This document shows positions 7,563-16,989 of a DNA stretch of 64,000 nucleotides, piece after piece. The number at the start of each line of letters is the position of its first letter. The first letter of the stretch is position 1. Source of the stretch: Mycolicibacterium austroafricanum (GTDB lineage Bacteria > Actinomycetota > Actinomycetes > Mycobacteriales > Mycobacteriaceae). Where the stretch lies: assembly GCF_902705885.1 (NCBI RefSeq), contig NZ_CACSIP010000010.1, forward strand, positions 1-64,000, read 5' to 3'. The notes under the pieces are model-generated. The model saw only the letters and a program-made list of their open reading frames with translations. It was not told the origin of the DNA and made no database searches. The position numbers and the translations under genes were made by a program.

Positions 7563-10553
7563 ATGACTAGGCGAATCAGCGAGGAGTTGAGTGACATTTC
7601 TACGACGCCCGGGCCACTGAGCCACACCGACCGACGCACCCGTGGCGAAGCACGGGCAGACACCGCATCTGAAGCGACAAACAAGGTCGCGGATGCGGGT
7701 CGCACCAGCACCTCTTCGACCTCTACAGGGCGTCTTCACCCTCACGGCGACGCGCGTACTCAATGGCTCCGGGCGGGTGCCGTGGCCTTCGGGTTGGGCG
7801 TCGCCATCACGACGGGACACGGTGTCGCTTCCGCCGACTCCTCGGACGCCGGGTCCGAATCATCAGGCAGTTCGGCATCGTCGTCGGAGAGGTCGGGCCC
7901 CCGGTCCACTGAGTCGACGTCTCGATCGCAGAAGCGACACTCGCCGGCATCGGCCCGACAAGACGGAGCCGGCGATACTGATACTGACAGCCCCGCATCC
8001 TCGAGCAACACTAAATCTGGCACCAGGTCATCCCGAACTCTGACGCAGGAAAACGACTCCACGATTTCGGACCGCAAGGGCGGCAACGGCGAAGAGCGCG
8101 CCGACAGACCTGGTGGCTCCGCGGGCGACTCTGACACCGTCGCTGATGACCCCGACGACGAACAGGTCGACGCATCGAGCGACGCCGACACCGATGCCTC
8201 CACCCCCGTCGCCCCGGAGGCACCGGAAGCACCGGAAGCACCGGAGGCAAGCGACTCGTCAGATCCGACGAGTAACACCCCGGCGCGGAACGTGCGCCCA
8301 GTTCAGGCGCCTCGCAACCCCACCGAAACAGGTGCACGCCCGACCAACAGTCCCGCGCCGGTCGCACCGGTCGGACAGCTGGCCGGCGCTCTCTCACTAG
8401 CGGTCCGGGAAATCGACAGCATCCCGCCTGCCAATCCCGCCTCGCCGACGGTCGGTACCGGACTGTTCGTGCCGATCAACTCGCTGTTCGCCTTCGGCGG
8501 TCGCTGCGGCCTGATCTGCGACGGGGCCGACGGTACTGCTGCCCACGTCAACGGCGTCAGTGGTGGCTGGTTGGTGGGCAACGGTGGCGACGGCTGGTCG
8601 AGCACCCTGGCAGGGGTTGCCGGCGGCAACGGTGGCCACGGCGGGCTGCTGTCGGGCGATGGCGGTATCGGTGGCACCGGCGGCCTGGGCGCCGCCGGCG
8701 GCAGGGGCGGCAACGCCGGTCTGCTGGCCGGGCGGGGTGGAGATGGTGGCGCAGGCGGCGCCGGCGTGAATGGCCAAGTGGGTACGACCGGAGTCAACGG
8801 TGGTCGGGGCGGTGATGGAACCGCGGGCGGCAACGGTGGTGCCGGCGGTCACGGTGCGCTGCTGTTCGGTGTCGGCGGTACCGGCGGCGCCGGCGGTGCC
8901 GGAGGTATCGGTGGTGCCGGTGCCCACGGTGTGGACGCTGCTCTGAACAGTGAAGACAACGGCGGTCCCGGCGGTGAGGGCGGCGCCGGCGGTGCTGGCG
9001 GTATCGGTGGTGCCGGCGGACACGGTTCACTGTTGCTTGGCCGCGGTGGTGCCGGCGGCAACGGCGGCGCGGCAGGTCTCGGTGGTGCCGGCGGCTACGG
9101 GGGCACCGGGGGCGCAACCGTCATCACCTTGCCCGACGGGTCTATCGTCGACAGCGGTGCCGTCGGCGGTGCGGCCGGCCTCGGTGGCGCCGCCGGCCTG
9201 GCGGGCGCCGGGGGCAGAGGCGGTTCCGGTGGCCTGCTCGGCCGACCAGGGGCGGCCGGAGTCAGCGGCGCGACCGGCAGTACGGGCGGCGATGGCGACG
9301 CCGGCGGGGCGGGGGGCTTGGGGGGTCGGCTCCCATATTTTGATCTGGACAGCGCTACCCCGGAACAGCTGGCGCTGTACAACGAGATCCTGGCGATCGC
9401 CATCCCGACACAGGCAGCCACGGGCATCCAGCTCCTGGATGCAGATGGCCGGCTCATCGGTCCGCTCAATGCCTACATCTACAACGCGACAATCGGTACG
9501 GCACTGTTCGGGGTCGGCAATACCCTCGCATCGGCATCTCTATCCCCCTCTATCCGGGAGATCGCGATCCTGGCGTCAGGCGGGCTGTGGGGTTCTGAAT
9601 ACGAGCTCTATGCCCACAAGCTCGTGGCGGCCCTCTACGGAGTTCCCCAGGACGCGATTGAGTCGTTGGCGAACGGACAGACCCCGGTGGGGCTTACCGG
9701 AGAGGATCTGCTTGCCGCTCAGTTCGTACAAGAACTCACCTCGACCTACCGGGTCAGTGATGCGCTCTACGAGGCCGCGGTAGATGCGTTCGGGCTGACG
9801 GGTGTCGTCGACCTGGTCAACGTCACGGGCACCTACCTGGGAGTGTCGTTGCTGCTGAACGCACTTGAGCTACAGGGCCCAGAGTCGGCGGGGCCAGGTG
9901 TGCTGCCAACGCCCAACCCCCCGCCGTTCCCGGCGGACGGTCCCAACGGCCTGGGCGGTCGGTTGCCTCTGCTCGATCTGACCACCGCAACTCCCCAACA
10001 GGTGGCGCTGGCCGAGGCGATGCTGGCAGTCGCCGTTCCGACACAGGCGGCCACCGGCATCCAGCTCGTGAGCCCCGAGGGACAGCTCATCGGCCCGCTC
10101 AATGCGTACCTATACAACCCGACAATCGGCGAGGCGCTCTTCGGCGTCGGTAACTCCTTCGCATCGGCTTCCCTCACACCCCAGGTCAAGGAGATCGTGA
10201 TCCTTTCGGTGGGCGGGCTCTGGGGCTCGGCGTACGAGGTCTATGCGCATGAGTTGGTGGCCGGCCTTTACAACGTTCCCCAGGACGCGATTGCGCTGCT
10301 GGCGAGCGGACAAGCGCCGATCGGCGCGGGTCTGACCGACAAAGAGCTGATCGCCGCCCAGTTCGTGCAAGAGCTCGTCTCGACCTATCGGGTCAACGAT
10401 GAGCTGTACCACGCCGCCGAGGCGGCGTTCGGGCACGAGGGGCTGGTCGACATCATCAACCTCGCAGGCACGTACCTGGGTGCGTCGTTGGTACTGAACG
10501 CATTCGAGATTCCCGTTCCGCCCGACTCGACGACAACCAACAGCAACAGCTGA
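7563..10553 (+). CDS. PGRS-like surface protein with two carboxymuconolactone-decarboxylase-like domains
   Basis: 996 residues. Order: a polar N-terminus; a signal or anchor segment at about 67-91 ([24 protein letters not shown]); a Ser/Asp/Pro-rich acidic region to about 290 with a PEA repeat; a Gly-Gly-X repeat region at about 335-590 resembling PE_PGRS proteins but with no PE domain; and then two copies of a CMD/AhpD-like domain (about 590-770 and 795-985). The copies share blocks such as [21 protein letters not shown] and [12 protein letters not shown] proteins decarboxylate lactones or act as peroxidases; here the AhpD cysteines are absent but E and H in [12 protein letters not shown] remain. 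Export and cell-surface location are inferred. The start is uncertain because no ribosome site is evident. Confidence 0.85.
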   Translation: MTRRISEELSDISTTPGPLSHTDRRTRGEARADTASEATNKVADAGRTSTSSTSTGRLHPHGDARTQWLRAGAVAFGLGVAITTGHGVASADSSDAGSESSGSSASSSERSGPRSTESTSRSQKRHSPASARQDGAGDTDTDSPASSSNTKSGTRSSRTLTQENDSTISDRKGGNGEERADRPGGSAGDSDTVADDPDDEQVDASSDADTDASTPVAPEAPEAPEAPEASDSSDPTSNTPARNVRPVQAPRNPTETGARPTNSPAPVAPVGQLAGALSLAVREIDSIPPANPASPTVGTGLFVPINSLFAFGGRCGLICDGADGTAAHVNGVSGGWLVGNGGDGWSSTLAGVAGGNGGHGGLLSGDGGIGGTGGLGAAGGRGGNAGLLAGRGGDGGAGGAGVNGQVGTTGVNGGRGGDGTAGGNGGAGGHGALLFGVGGTGGAGGAGGIGGAGAHGVDAALNSEDNGGPGGEGGAGGAGGIGGAGGHGSLLLGRGGAGGNGGAAGLGGAGGYGGTGGATVITLPDGSIVDSGAVGGAAGLGGAAGLAGAGGRGGSGGLLGRPGAAGVSGATGSTGGDGDAGGAGGLGGRLPYFDLDSATPEQLALYNEILAIAIPTQAATGIQLLDADGRLIGPLNAYIYNATIGTALFGVGNTLASASLSPSIREIAILASGGLWGSEYELYAHKLVAALYGVPQDAIESLANGQTPVGLTGEDLLAAQFVQELTSTYRVSDALYEAAVDAFGLTGVVDLVNVTGTYLGVSLLLNALELQGPESAGPGVLPTPNPPPFPADGPNGLGGRLPLLDLTTATPQQVALAEAMLAVAVPTQAATGIQLVSPEGQLIGPLNAYLYNPTIGEALFGVGNSFASASLTPQVKEIVILSVGGLWGSAYEVYAHELVAGLYNVPQDAIALLASGQAPIGAGLTDKELIAAQFVQELVSTYRVNDELYHAAEAAFGHEGLVDIINLAGTYLGASLVLNAFEIPVPPDSTTTNSNS

Positions 10554-10576
10554 TAAGCACCCACCACCAGCAGGTG

Positions 10577-10605
10577 CCCCCGCTCCATCCGACGAGGAGC
10601 GGGGG
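10577..10605. terminator. Strong bidirectional terminator
   Basis: CCCCCGCTCC (10577-10586), 9-nt loop, GGAGCGGGGG (10596-10605), then TTCCT. It sits between the convergent PGRS-like and TetR genes. Confidence 0.8.
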
Positions 10606-10618
10606 TTCCTCTGTGCTG

Positions 10619-11236
10619 TCAGGTGTAGCTGCGGACGAACACATCGACGCCATCGACGAGGATTTCATCGACGGCGTCCCACGCGCCGGTCTGCGTGGGA
10701 TCCAGGGTGTCGAGTGCCAGCTGGAAGGTCAGCGCCACGAAGTGCTGGGCCGCGCGACGCGGGTTTTCGGTACGGATGACCCCCTCATCGGCGAACACCC
10801 GCATGCGCTGCTCGAAGAGCTCGCCGGGCGCGTTCCCGACGGACCGTGGATTCTGTTGTGACGGTGGACGACGGGTGGTCAGATTCCGGTAGTCGGCGTA
10901 ATCCGAGGAAGGAAGCGCCTCCGTAGCGACGCGGCGAGCGAACGCCAGCAGCCCTGCACGCAGGTCACAGCCCACGGCCAACTCCTCTTCCAATGCAGCT
11001 TGGACGGCCACCGTGAGCGTCGCGGTGACACCCTCCAACACCGCGGCATGAATCCCTTCCTTGTCACCGAAATGGTCATACACCGTCCGCTTGGACACTC
11101 CGGCCCTCGCCGCAATGGCATCAACGCTCGTGAGCTCATAGCCGTCGCTGATGAAGAGTGCCCGGGCAGCCTCGAGAATCGCCAGGCGCTTCTGAAGCGA
11201 GCGTCCACGCCGACGTACTCCGGTGGCGGTCGTCAT
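10619..11236 (-). CDS. TetR/AcrR-family transcriptional regulator
   Basis: 205 residues from ATG 11236, which has AAGGA 7 nt upstream. A longer form from 11257-11260 is possible. The N-terminal HTH is typical (ILEAARALFISDGYELTSVDAIAARAGVSKRTVYDHF); the C-terminal ligand domain is not assignable. The gene diverges from the XRE regulator at 11306, and an inverted repeat between them (11274-11299) is the likely operator. Target genes beyond itself and the XRE gene are unknown. Confidence 0.9.
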   Translation of the reverse strand: MTTATGVRRRGRSLQKRLAILEAARALFISDGYELTSVDAIAARAGVSKRTVYDHFGDKEGIHAAVLEGVTATLTVAVQAALEEELAVGCDLRAGLLAFARRVATEALPSSDYADYRNLTTRRPPSQQNPRSVGNAPGELFEQRMRVFADEGVIRTENPRRAAQHFVALTFQLALDTLDPTQTGAWDAVDEILVDGVDVFVRSYT

Positions 11237-11273
11237 TCCCGCATCCTTTCGGCTCATCAATCAAAAGTGAAAC

Positions 11274-11299
11274 CAAACTAGTCGGTGCAGTGTAGTTTG
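11274..11299. promoter_or_regulatory. Inverted repeat between divergent regulators
   Basis: CAAACTA (11274-11280) and TAGTTTG (11293-11299) with a 12-nt spacer. Its position between TetR and XRE genes fits autoregulation by the TetR protein. Confidence 0.5.
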
Positions 11300-11305
11300 C
11301 TCCCC

Positions 11306-12292
11306 ATGGGCAAGGACGCTCCCACCGGGGACACGGCGTGTCGGGTCCCACGGCAGCAGACCCTGTCCTCCGACGGCGCGGCATCGCGCCGCGATCCCAT
11401 GCGACACACCCCTACGCCCGTGCCGGACGGTCCAGTCACCCCCGACGACGACAGCCGGTCGACCTCATCCGGGGACAAGGCCCGACGCGGGGCACTCGCG
11501 GACTTTCTTCGGGCACGTCGAGAGTCCTTGCAACCGGAGGACATCGGTATCCCCAGACGTGGCCGACGCCGCGTCAGAGGGCTACGCCGACATGAGGTTG
11601 CCGATGCTGCGGCGATGAGCGTCACCTGGTACACGTGGCTGGAGCAGGGCCGTGACATCCACGCCACCCCCCAAGTCATCGAGGCCCTGGCTCGCGCACT
11701 ACAGCTGGACGACAGCGAGCACAGCTATCTCCGTCGTCTCGCCGGCGTCATCCCGAAAGCAATTCAACCCCGGCGGCCGCAGGTCGGCGACAGCCTCGTC
11801 AACCTCGTCGACAGCTTGTTGCCGAACCCTGCTCAACTCATGCTCCCCGCCACCGACTTGATCACCTGGAACCGTGCCTACGCCCGCATCTTCGTCGATC
11901 CATCGATATTGCCGGAAGAGGATCGTAATGCGTTGTGGATCCAGGCCATGTGTCCTGAGGTACGGCACCGCCTGGTCAACTGGGAAGGTGAAACCCAGAT
12001 CGCCGTCGGGCGGTTTCGAGCCGAAGCTGCCAAGTATCCGGGTGATCCTCACTTCGGCCGCATCATCGGCAGGCTCACAAACGATAGTGACTTCTTCCGG
12101 GACATTTGGGGGCGCCATGAGGTACAGGGCTTCGAAGATCGTGTGAAGACGATCGAACACCCAGACGTCGGCGCTATCCGGGTCAGCGTCGTCAAGCTGC
12201 GACCGCTCGAGCACCCACACCTGATGTTGCTGGTCCACATGCTCGACGACGATGAATCGAGGGCACGCGCCAATCGGCTTCTTGCGCACTGA
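11306..12292 (+). CDS. XRE-family regulator with MmyB-like ligand-binding domain
   Basis: About 328 residues from ATG 11306; a start at ATG 11400 is equally possible because no ribosome site is clear and the first 60 residues are low in structure. The HTH covers LADFLRARRESLQPEDIG to VSVTWYTWLEQGRD-like sequence, with the conserved RRxRGLRRxEVA stretch of this subfamily. The C-terminal part (WNRAYARIFVDP, NWEGETQIAVGRFRAEAAKYPGDP) is the PAS-like MmyB domain that binds fatty-acid-like ligands in some members. A GTG at 11285 would overlap the operator and is rejected. Confidence 0.88.
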   Translation: MGKDAPTGDTACRVPRQQTLSSDGAASRRDPMRHTPTPVPDGPVTPDDDSRSTSSGDKARRGALADFLRARRESLQPEDIGIPRRGRRRVRGLRRHEVADAAAMSVTWYTWLEQGRDIHATPQVIEALARALQLDDSEHSYLRRLAGVIPKAIQPRRPQVGDSLVNLVDSLLPNPAQLMLPATDLITWNRAYARIFVDPSILPEEDRNALWIQAMCPEVRHRLVNWEGETQIAVGRFRAEAAKYPGDPHFGRIIGRLTNDSDFFRDIWGRHEVQGFEDRVKTIEHPDVGAIRVSVVKLRPLEHPHLMLLVHMLDDDESRARANRLLAH

Positions 12293-12361
12293 GTGCGCGG
12301 CTCAACTCGTTGTGGCGCAGTCAATTCGACACTGAGCCCCTGACCACCCCGACGTCGCGAT

Positions 12362-12380
12362 GGCACCCTTTTCGGGTGCC
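12362..12380. terminator. Terminator hairpin between convergent genes
   Basis: GGCACCC (12362-12368), TTTTC loop, GGGTGCC (12374-12380). It lies between the XRE gene (+) and the LLM gene (-) and touches the latter's stop codon. Confidence 0.65.
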
Positions 12381-13507
12381 TAGCCCTTGAGTTCGCGGAA
12401 CATCTCGAGCTGCCACCTCACCGTGTCGGGCGTCCACGCGTCGAGGGTCACCTCCGAGCCGCCCCAGGAACCGAGCAGGTCGAAGGGTGCGACCTGCGTC
12501 GCGCCCGCGTCCACATAGGCCTGTACGACGTCTGTGACCTCGCTCGGGGTCCCGATCAGAAACGACCGCCGCACCATTTCATCTGGAATGCGTTGCAGCA
12601 AGAAGTCGACCTCAGCATGTGAGAGCCGCAGGGCGTCCCAGTGCAGCGAATAATCCCAACCGTCCGGGAAGACGGTATCGACGCCTTCGTCACGCCAAGA
12701 CGCATGCGGAAAGCGACCCCACATGCTGGCCAACAGGCGCACGACCGGGCTTTGCAGGCCTGCTTCGATGACATCGGGGTCCTCATGCATCATCAGCAAC
12801 GGCTGGATCCCGAAACCGAAGGCGTCAGGGTCTCGACCTGCGCGCTCGACGTCCTCCCGCACCGCGGTGACACGCTTGGCGTACGCCTCCGGGCTCGGTG
12901 CCGCGGCCGGAATCACCGTCATCCAACCGTCCGCATGGCTGGCCGCGAGTTCGATCAGCTTCGGACCGCCGCCAAGTGCCCAGAACTCGGGCCTGTGCGT
13001 GCGCTCGTGGCCGAGGAAAGCACGCTCGTACTTCCAGAAGTTCCCTTCGAAGTCGAACGGGGCATCAGATTCCCACAGCAGCTTGTAGAGCCGGAAATGA
13101 TCCTCGATGCGGCCCAGACCTTCTGCACGGTCATAACCGAAGGGAACCGTGTTGTAACGCTCACCGACGCCGATCCAGCAGAGTGCCTTTCCTTCCGTCA
13201 GGCTCGCCAGGGTCAGACCCGCCCGAAACAGTTCAGCGGGTCCGCGTCGCAATGCGGGGATACCCCCGTACAGGACCCCGAGATTCGGATGGCGCGTGGC
13301 CATCACGCCCAACGCGATCCCGGGATCAAACCATGAACCGGCGTCTGGAGCGTCGCCCGGATTCTCCGGGCCGAACTGCGCGGGGACGAAACTCGCGGCG
13401 CCCAGTACGTCGGTCATCGCGACATAATCGACAACGCCTGACTCTTCCAGAATTCGCCCGATCCCCTCATCGATGCCCACCGGTGAGGATCGAAGGGGAT
13501 TGACCAT
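12380..13507 (-). CDS. LLM-class (luciferase-like) oxidoreductase, probably F420- or FMN-dependent
   Basis: 375 residues from ATG 13507; the frame extends to 13573 but the sequence begins to look like the family at MVNPLRSSPVGIDEGIG. Family hallmarks are LGVLYGGIPALRRGPAELFRAG, GKALCWIGVGER, FEGNFWKYERAF and FWALGGGPKLIELAASHADGW. Such enzymes do hydride transfer or monooxygenation on varied substrates; F420 is common in mycobacteria but cannot be read from sequence. It is transcribed away from the symporter pair at 13901. An inverted pair of the island motif (13701-13752) lies in the promoter region between them. Confidence 0.87.
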   Translation of the reverse strand: MVNPLRSSPVGIDEGIGRILEESGVVDYVAMTDVLGAASFVPAQFGPENPGDAPDAGSWFDPGIALGVMATRHPNLGVLYGGIPALRRGPAELFRAGLTLASLTEGKALCWIGVGERYNTVPFGYDRAEGLGRIEDHFRLYKLLWESDAPFDFEGNFWKYERAFLGHERTHRPEFWALGGGPKLIELAASHADGWMTVIPAAAPSPEAYAKRVTAVREDVERAGRDPDAFGFGIQPLLMMHEDPDVIEAGLQSPVVRLLASMWGRFPHASWRDEGVDTVFPDGWDYSLHWDALRLSHAEVDFLLQRIPDEMVRRSFLIGTPSEVTDVVQAYVDAGATQVAPFDLLGSWGGSEVTLDAWTPDTVRWQLEMFRELKG

Positions 13508-13700
13508 GAATACCGTCTCGATGGATCGCGCCACGTGGTGCCTCCGAGTCTCGCCGCTCATTGCGTTTGGCATCGTGGTCGTCGCGCGGCGAGAATGCCT
13601 CGGCCGCTACGCATCAGTCCACTCACCGGAGCCATGTGATCATGGACGACCCTCGACAAGATCGATTCAGCATCAAGGGCATCGAATCTTCAAGCTGGTG

Positions 13701-13711
13701 AATTTCAGATG
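13701..13711 (-). promoter_or_regulatory. Island motif site 1 (facing LLM gene)
   Basis: Plus strand AATTTCAGATG; on the minus strand CATCTGAAATT, reading toward the LLM gene at about 190 bp. Confidence 0.5.
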
Positions 13712-13740
13712 ATTGAGTGCTCTGGTTCGATGTCGCATTC

Positions 13741-13752
13741 GCCATCTGAAAT
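13741..13752 (+). promoter_or_regulatory. Island motif site 2 (facing symporter genes)
   Basis: GCCATCTGAAAT, reading toward the DUF485 gene at about 150 bp. It forms an inverted pair with site 1. Confidence 0.55.
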
Positions 13753-13900
13753 CCGCCCGCTGGCGCAGTGTGAGTCGGAGCACCATTGTCGTTAATGTCC
13801 CTCTGCCCGCGGTTTTCAGTTCGGAGTCCGCCGACTATCCACCGGCGTAGGTGAATTCAACCACTGGCGGTCGGCGACGTTCGAGAACGGACTATCAGAT

Positions 13901-14197
13901 ATGCCTGATGCCACCTCGCCGGAGTCGGCGTACCGGGAGACAGCCAGAAGGCGACACCGCCTACAGATCAGCCTGGTAACGCTGGTGCTCGGCTACTACT
14001 TCGCCACAGTCACGTGTGTGAACTTCACATCAATTCTCGATGGGGCGGCTGTCGGGACAATCACCTGGGCGTACGTGGTGACGTACTCACAGTTTGTCGT
14101 CGCAGTCATCGTCACCATCGTCTACCGGAACCGGATCGGTGCGATCGAGCGCACATTCGCAGACAACAGCTCTGCATCACCCAGGCTCGACAGATGA
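13901..14197 (+). CDS. DUF485-like small membrane protein, partner of symporter
   Basis: 98 residues with two hydrophobic segments (SLVTLVLGYYFATVTCVNFT and WAYVVTYSQFVVAVIVTIVY). The arrangement matches the small DUF485 (YjcH-type) proteins encoded just before ActP-like sodium:solute symporters. Its stop overlaps the symporter ATG by 4 bp. Its role is presumably assembly or modulation of the symporter. The sequence is more divergent than typical YjcH, so the family call is moderate. Confidence 0.7.
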   Translation: MPDATSPESAYRETARRRHRLQISLVTLVLGYYFATVTCVNFTSILDGAAVGTITWAYVVTYSQFVVAVIVTIVYRNRIGAIERTFADNSSASPRLDR

Positions 14198-15774
14198 GCT
14201 CCACCGGAATCGTGTTGTTCCTGAGTCTGATCGGGATCACCCTCGGTATCACGTTCTGGGCAGGCCGACGAAACAAGTCGGTCGACGACCACCTCGTGGC
14301 CGGCGGTCGCATCGGCGGGCGCCAGAACGGGTTGGCGATAGTCGGTGACGCTGTATCGGCGTCGACGTTCCTGGGGACGATCGGCGCCATCGCGCTGTCC
14401 GGGTTCAATTACGTGTTTCTCGCCGCGTTTGCACCGATCGCCTTTGTGTTGGCCATGCTGCTCGTGGCAGAGCCGTTACGAAACCTCGGTCGTTTCACAC
14501 TCGCCGACGTTGCTGCCGTCCGGTTCGCGGGTCGACCAATCCGCACGGCACTGGCCACCGGCACCGCTTCAATCAGCGTGCTCTACATCGTGGCGCAGTA
14601 TGTCGCTGGCGGCTTGCTGGTCAAGTTGTTGTTCGGGATCGACTACTGGGCCTCCATCCTGATCATCACCGTCTTGACTTCGCTGTATGCACTCGTCGGC
14701 GGCATGCTGGCAGCGACTTGGATTCAGATCGTGAAGGCGATCATGTTGCTGACATGTGTCAGTCTGCTTATTCTGTTGCTGCTGCCCAAGTTCGGCTGGA
14801 GCCTGCTGCAGGTATTCTCGTCGGCTTCCGAGATCGATGAAGGCGCGCTGGTCGAGCCGATCCGCAGCGGTGTCGTAGAAAGCATCGACCAGATCTCACT
14901 CTCGGTCGGCCTGATCTTCGGCGTGATCGGCCTTCCGCATGTCCTGATCCGCTATCTCACCGTCAAGGATGCACAGACCGCGCGCACTTCCGCCATCACC
15001 TGCGTGTGGGTCGTCAGTGCGCTACTGATGACCTTCCCCGTCATCGCCTATGCAGCCGCCGCACTTCTCGGCGCCGAGTCGATTCAGGAGCCCTCGGCCG
15101 CCGGGAATCTGGCAGTTCCGCTGCTGGCCAAGCTCCTCGGTGGCGATGCCTTACTGGCCTTCGTTTCCGCGGTAGCCGTATCGACGATCCTGGCCTCACT
15201 GGCCGGGATGGTGATCGCCACTACCGGAGCGGTCGCACACGACATCTACGGTCAAGTCATCAAGTCGGGCATCGCCTCGCCACACACCGAGCTACTGGTC
15301 GCCCGGCTCACCGTGCTGGCGACCGGCGCCATCGCTACAGCCATCGCGCTCACTGCGAGGGATCAAAACATCGCTGTCCTTGCATCTTTGGCGATTGCTC
15401 TCGCGGCATGCAGCAATTTCCCGGCGCTCATGTTCACGATCTACGCGCGGCGCGTCACTGCCGCCGGTCTGACCAGTGGACTCTTGGCCGGCCTGCTTTC
15501 CGCAGTCGTGATGATCGGGTTGAGTCCCACGGTGCACGGAGCTGGCGCACCGATACCCTTGGTCAATCCCGCGATCGTGGCTCTGCCCCTGGCCGTCGCG
15601 GCAGTCATCCTTGTATCGCGGTTGACCAGGCCGACGGGCCGCGCCGCCGAGCTCGCGGATGAAGCGTTCGAAGCGATGCGGTACCAGGCCGTCACCGGCT
15701 CGGCTCCCCGCCACCAGAGCGACATCCGCCCAGACCCCGAGCAACGTCGAGATGTCGAAGGCGCGGCCAAGTGA
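14194..15774 (+). CDS. Sodium:solute symporter (SSS/ActP-like), probable carboxylate uptake
   Basis: 526 residues starting at the ATGA overlap with the DUF485 gene. It is polytopic with about 13 hydrophobic helices and shows SSS family features (RNKSVDDHLVAGGRIGG near the first loop, SASTFLGTIGAIALSG, LPHVLIRYLTVKDAQ). The ActP branch moves acetate, propionate, pyruvate or similar monocarboxylates with sodium. The pairing with DUF485 supports that branch. In this island it may import a small acid related to the pathway, but no substrate residue is diagnostic. The frame upstream of 14194 is a shadow. Confidence 0.85.
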   Translation: MSSTGIVLFLSLIGITLGITFWAGRRNKSVDDHLVAGGRIGGRQNGLAIVGDAVSASTFLGTIGAIALSGFNYVFLAAFAPIAFVLAMLLVAEPLRNLGRFTLADVAAVRFAGRPIRTALATGTASISVLYIVAQYVAGGLLVKLLFGIDYWASILIITVLTSLYALVGGMLAATWIQIVKAIMLLTCVSLLILLLLPKFGWSLLQVFSSASEIDEGALVEPIRSGVVESIDQISLSVGLIFGVIGLPHVLIRYLTVKDAQTARTSAITCVWVVSALLMTFPVIAYAAAALLGAESIQEPSAAGNLAVPLLAKLLGGDALLAFVSAVAVSTILASLAGMVIATTGAVAHDIYGQVIKSGIASPHTELLVARLTVLATGAIATAIALTARDQNIAVLASLAIALAACSNFPALMFTIYARRVTAAGLTSGLLAGLLSAVVMIGLSPTVHGAGAPIPLVNPAIVALPLAVAAVILVSRLTRPTGRAAELADEAFEAMRYQAVTGSAPRHQSDIRPDPEQRRDVEGAAK

Positions 15775-15791
15775 GCGCCCCCTTCTGGTTA

Positions 15792-15811
15792 GACCGTCGA
15801 TCCAAGCGGTC
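15792..15811. terminator. Weak hairpin between convergent symporter and lipA
   Basis: GACCG (15792-15796) and CGGTC (15807-15811) in the 35-bp gap between convergent genes. Short arms, so only a candidate. Confidence 0.3.
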
Positions 15812-16742
15812 AAACGTGAGTCCCCGATCGCCGCGCGAGCGCCTGCGCGTACAGCCGTCCCGCTCGGTACGACGAACGCACCAGTGGACCTGCCAGCACG
15901 CCGGGAAAGCCAAGTTCTTCAGCAAAAGCCGCGTGCTCGTCGAACTCTTCAGGGTCTACCCAGCGCTCCACGGGATGATGCCGAACGGATGGGCGCAGGT
16001 ACTGGGTGATGGTCACGATCTCACAGCCGGCCGCGAACAGATCTCCCAATGCCATCCTTATTTCAGCCGGCGTCTCCCCCATCCCGAGGATCAGATTCGA
16101 CTTCGTGGTCAACCCGAAGTCCCGCGCAGCCGTCAGTACGCCCAAGCTGCGCTCATAGCTGAACGCCGGGCGGATACGCCTGAAGATCCGCGGAACCGTT
16201 TCAAGGTTGTGCGCAAAGGCTTCTGGACGCGATTCGAAGACCTCGTCGAGCTGCTCGGGGATCGCGTTGAAGTCCGGCGCCAACAGCTCGACGCCGGTGT
16301 TCGGGTTCAGAGCCCTGATCGCGCGCACGGTCTCTGCGTACAGCCAGGCGCCGCCATCGGGTAGGTCATCACGGGCCACGCCGGTAACCGTGGAGTACCG
16401 CAGCCCCATTGCTGCGACACTTTCGGCGACACGACGCGGCTCGTCACGATCCAACTCAGCGGGCTTGCCGGTGTCGATCTGACAGAAGTCGCAGCGGCGG
16501 GTGCACTGTTCCCCGCCGATCAGAAATGTCGCCTCCCGGTCCTCCCAGCATTCATAGATGTTCGGGCATCCGGCCTCCTCGCACACAGTGTGCAGACCTT
16601 CACGTTGCACCAGGGACTTCAGCTCTGTGTACTCCGGGCCCGTCCGAGCGCGAACCTTGATCCACGATGGTTTCGACTCGATGGGCTTCTGGGCGTTGCG
16701 AACCTCTAGGCGAAGTAGTCTTCGGCCGCCGGGGTCGACCAT
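15810..16742 (-). CDS. lipA: Lipoyl synthase (radical SAM)
   Basis: 310 residues from ATG 16742. It inserts two sulfurs into protein-bound octanoyl groups to make lipoyl-lysine. Both [4Fe-4S] sets are present: auxiliary C54, C59, C65 ([12 protein letters not shown]) and radical-SAM C80, C84, C87 (CTRRCDFC). The C-terminal RSSYRAG serine motif is present. It is the last gene of an operon with a free lipoyl domain and E1 beta/alpha, 6 bp after the lipoyl-domain stop. This makes it likely a pathway-dedicated second LipA, separate from the housekeeping copy usually beside lipB; that copy is not in this window. No lipB or octanoyltransferase is seen here. Confidence 0.95.
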   Translation of the reverse strand: MVDPGGRRLLRLEVRNAQKPIESKPSWIKVRARTGPEYTELKSLVQREGLHTVCEEAGCPNIYECWEDREATFLIGGEQCTRRCDFCQIDTGKPAELDRDEPRRVAESVAAMGLRYSTVTGVARDDLPDGGAWLYAETVRAIRALNPNTGVELLAPDFNAIPEQLDEVFESRPEAFAHNLETVPRIFRRIRPAFSYERSLGVLTAARDFGLTTKSNLILGMGETPAEIRMALGDLFAAGCEIVTITQYLRPSVRHHPVERWVDPEEFDEHAAFAEELGFPGVLAGPLVRSSYRAGRLYAQALARRSGTHV

Positions 16743-16748
16743 CAACGG

Positions 16749-16982
16749 TCAGTTGATCGTAGCGATGGGTGCATTTTGTTTGACGCCTTCGTCTTCCGCG
16801 ACCAACAGGGAGATGGTGCCCGCCTGCGACGCAACGATCTCCATGTCGGCCTTGTCGACCGCGACCTCGGCGATGAGGTCGCCCTCCTCAACGACGTCAC
16901 CTTCGGCGACGAACCACGTGGATACCACCCCCTCGGCGTCAGGATCGTTCTCAGACATCGCGGGGAACAGGATTTCTGCCAT
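16749..16982 (-). CDS. Free-standing lipoyl (biotinyl/lipoyl) carrier domain
   Basis: 77 residues only: a single lipoyl domain with the attachment lysine K44 in VDKADMEIV and the preceding VEEGDLIAEV hairpin. In normal 2-oxoacid dehydrogenase complexes this domain is the N-terminus of the much larger E2. Here the open frame ends right after the domain, with no E1/E3-binding domain, linker or acyltransferase domain, and lipA follows 6 bp later. It should carry acyl groups produced by the E1 alpha/beta encoded immediately upstream. The separate E2 core, if any, must be elsewhere. Confidence 0.92.
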   Translation of the reverse strand: MAEILFPAMSENDPDAEGVVSTWFVAEGDVVEEGDLIAEVAVDKADMEIVASQAGTISLLVAEDEGVKQNAPIATIN

Positions 16983-16989
16983 GTGTCTC

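Larger units (their letters stand above)
13508..13900. promoter_or_regulatory. Divergent promoter region of LLM and symporter genes
   Basis: About 390 bp without a credible gene. It holds two oppositely oriented copies of the island motif (13701-13711 and 13741-13752), one facing each gene. Confidence 0.55.

Noticed and set aside
8560..9060. Glycine-rich repeat DNA resembling a repeat array or CRISPR
   Set aside because: The repeats are in-frame Gly-Gly-X codons of the PGRS-like protein, of irregular spacing and without spacers; open frames on the other strand here are shadows.
14014..14193. N-terminal extension of the symporter frame
   Set aside because: It lies within the DUF485 gene in another frame; the ATGA overlap at 14194 gives a normal SSS start.
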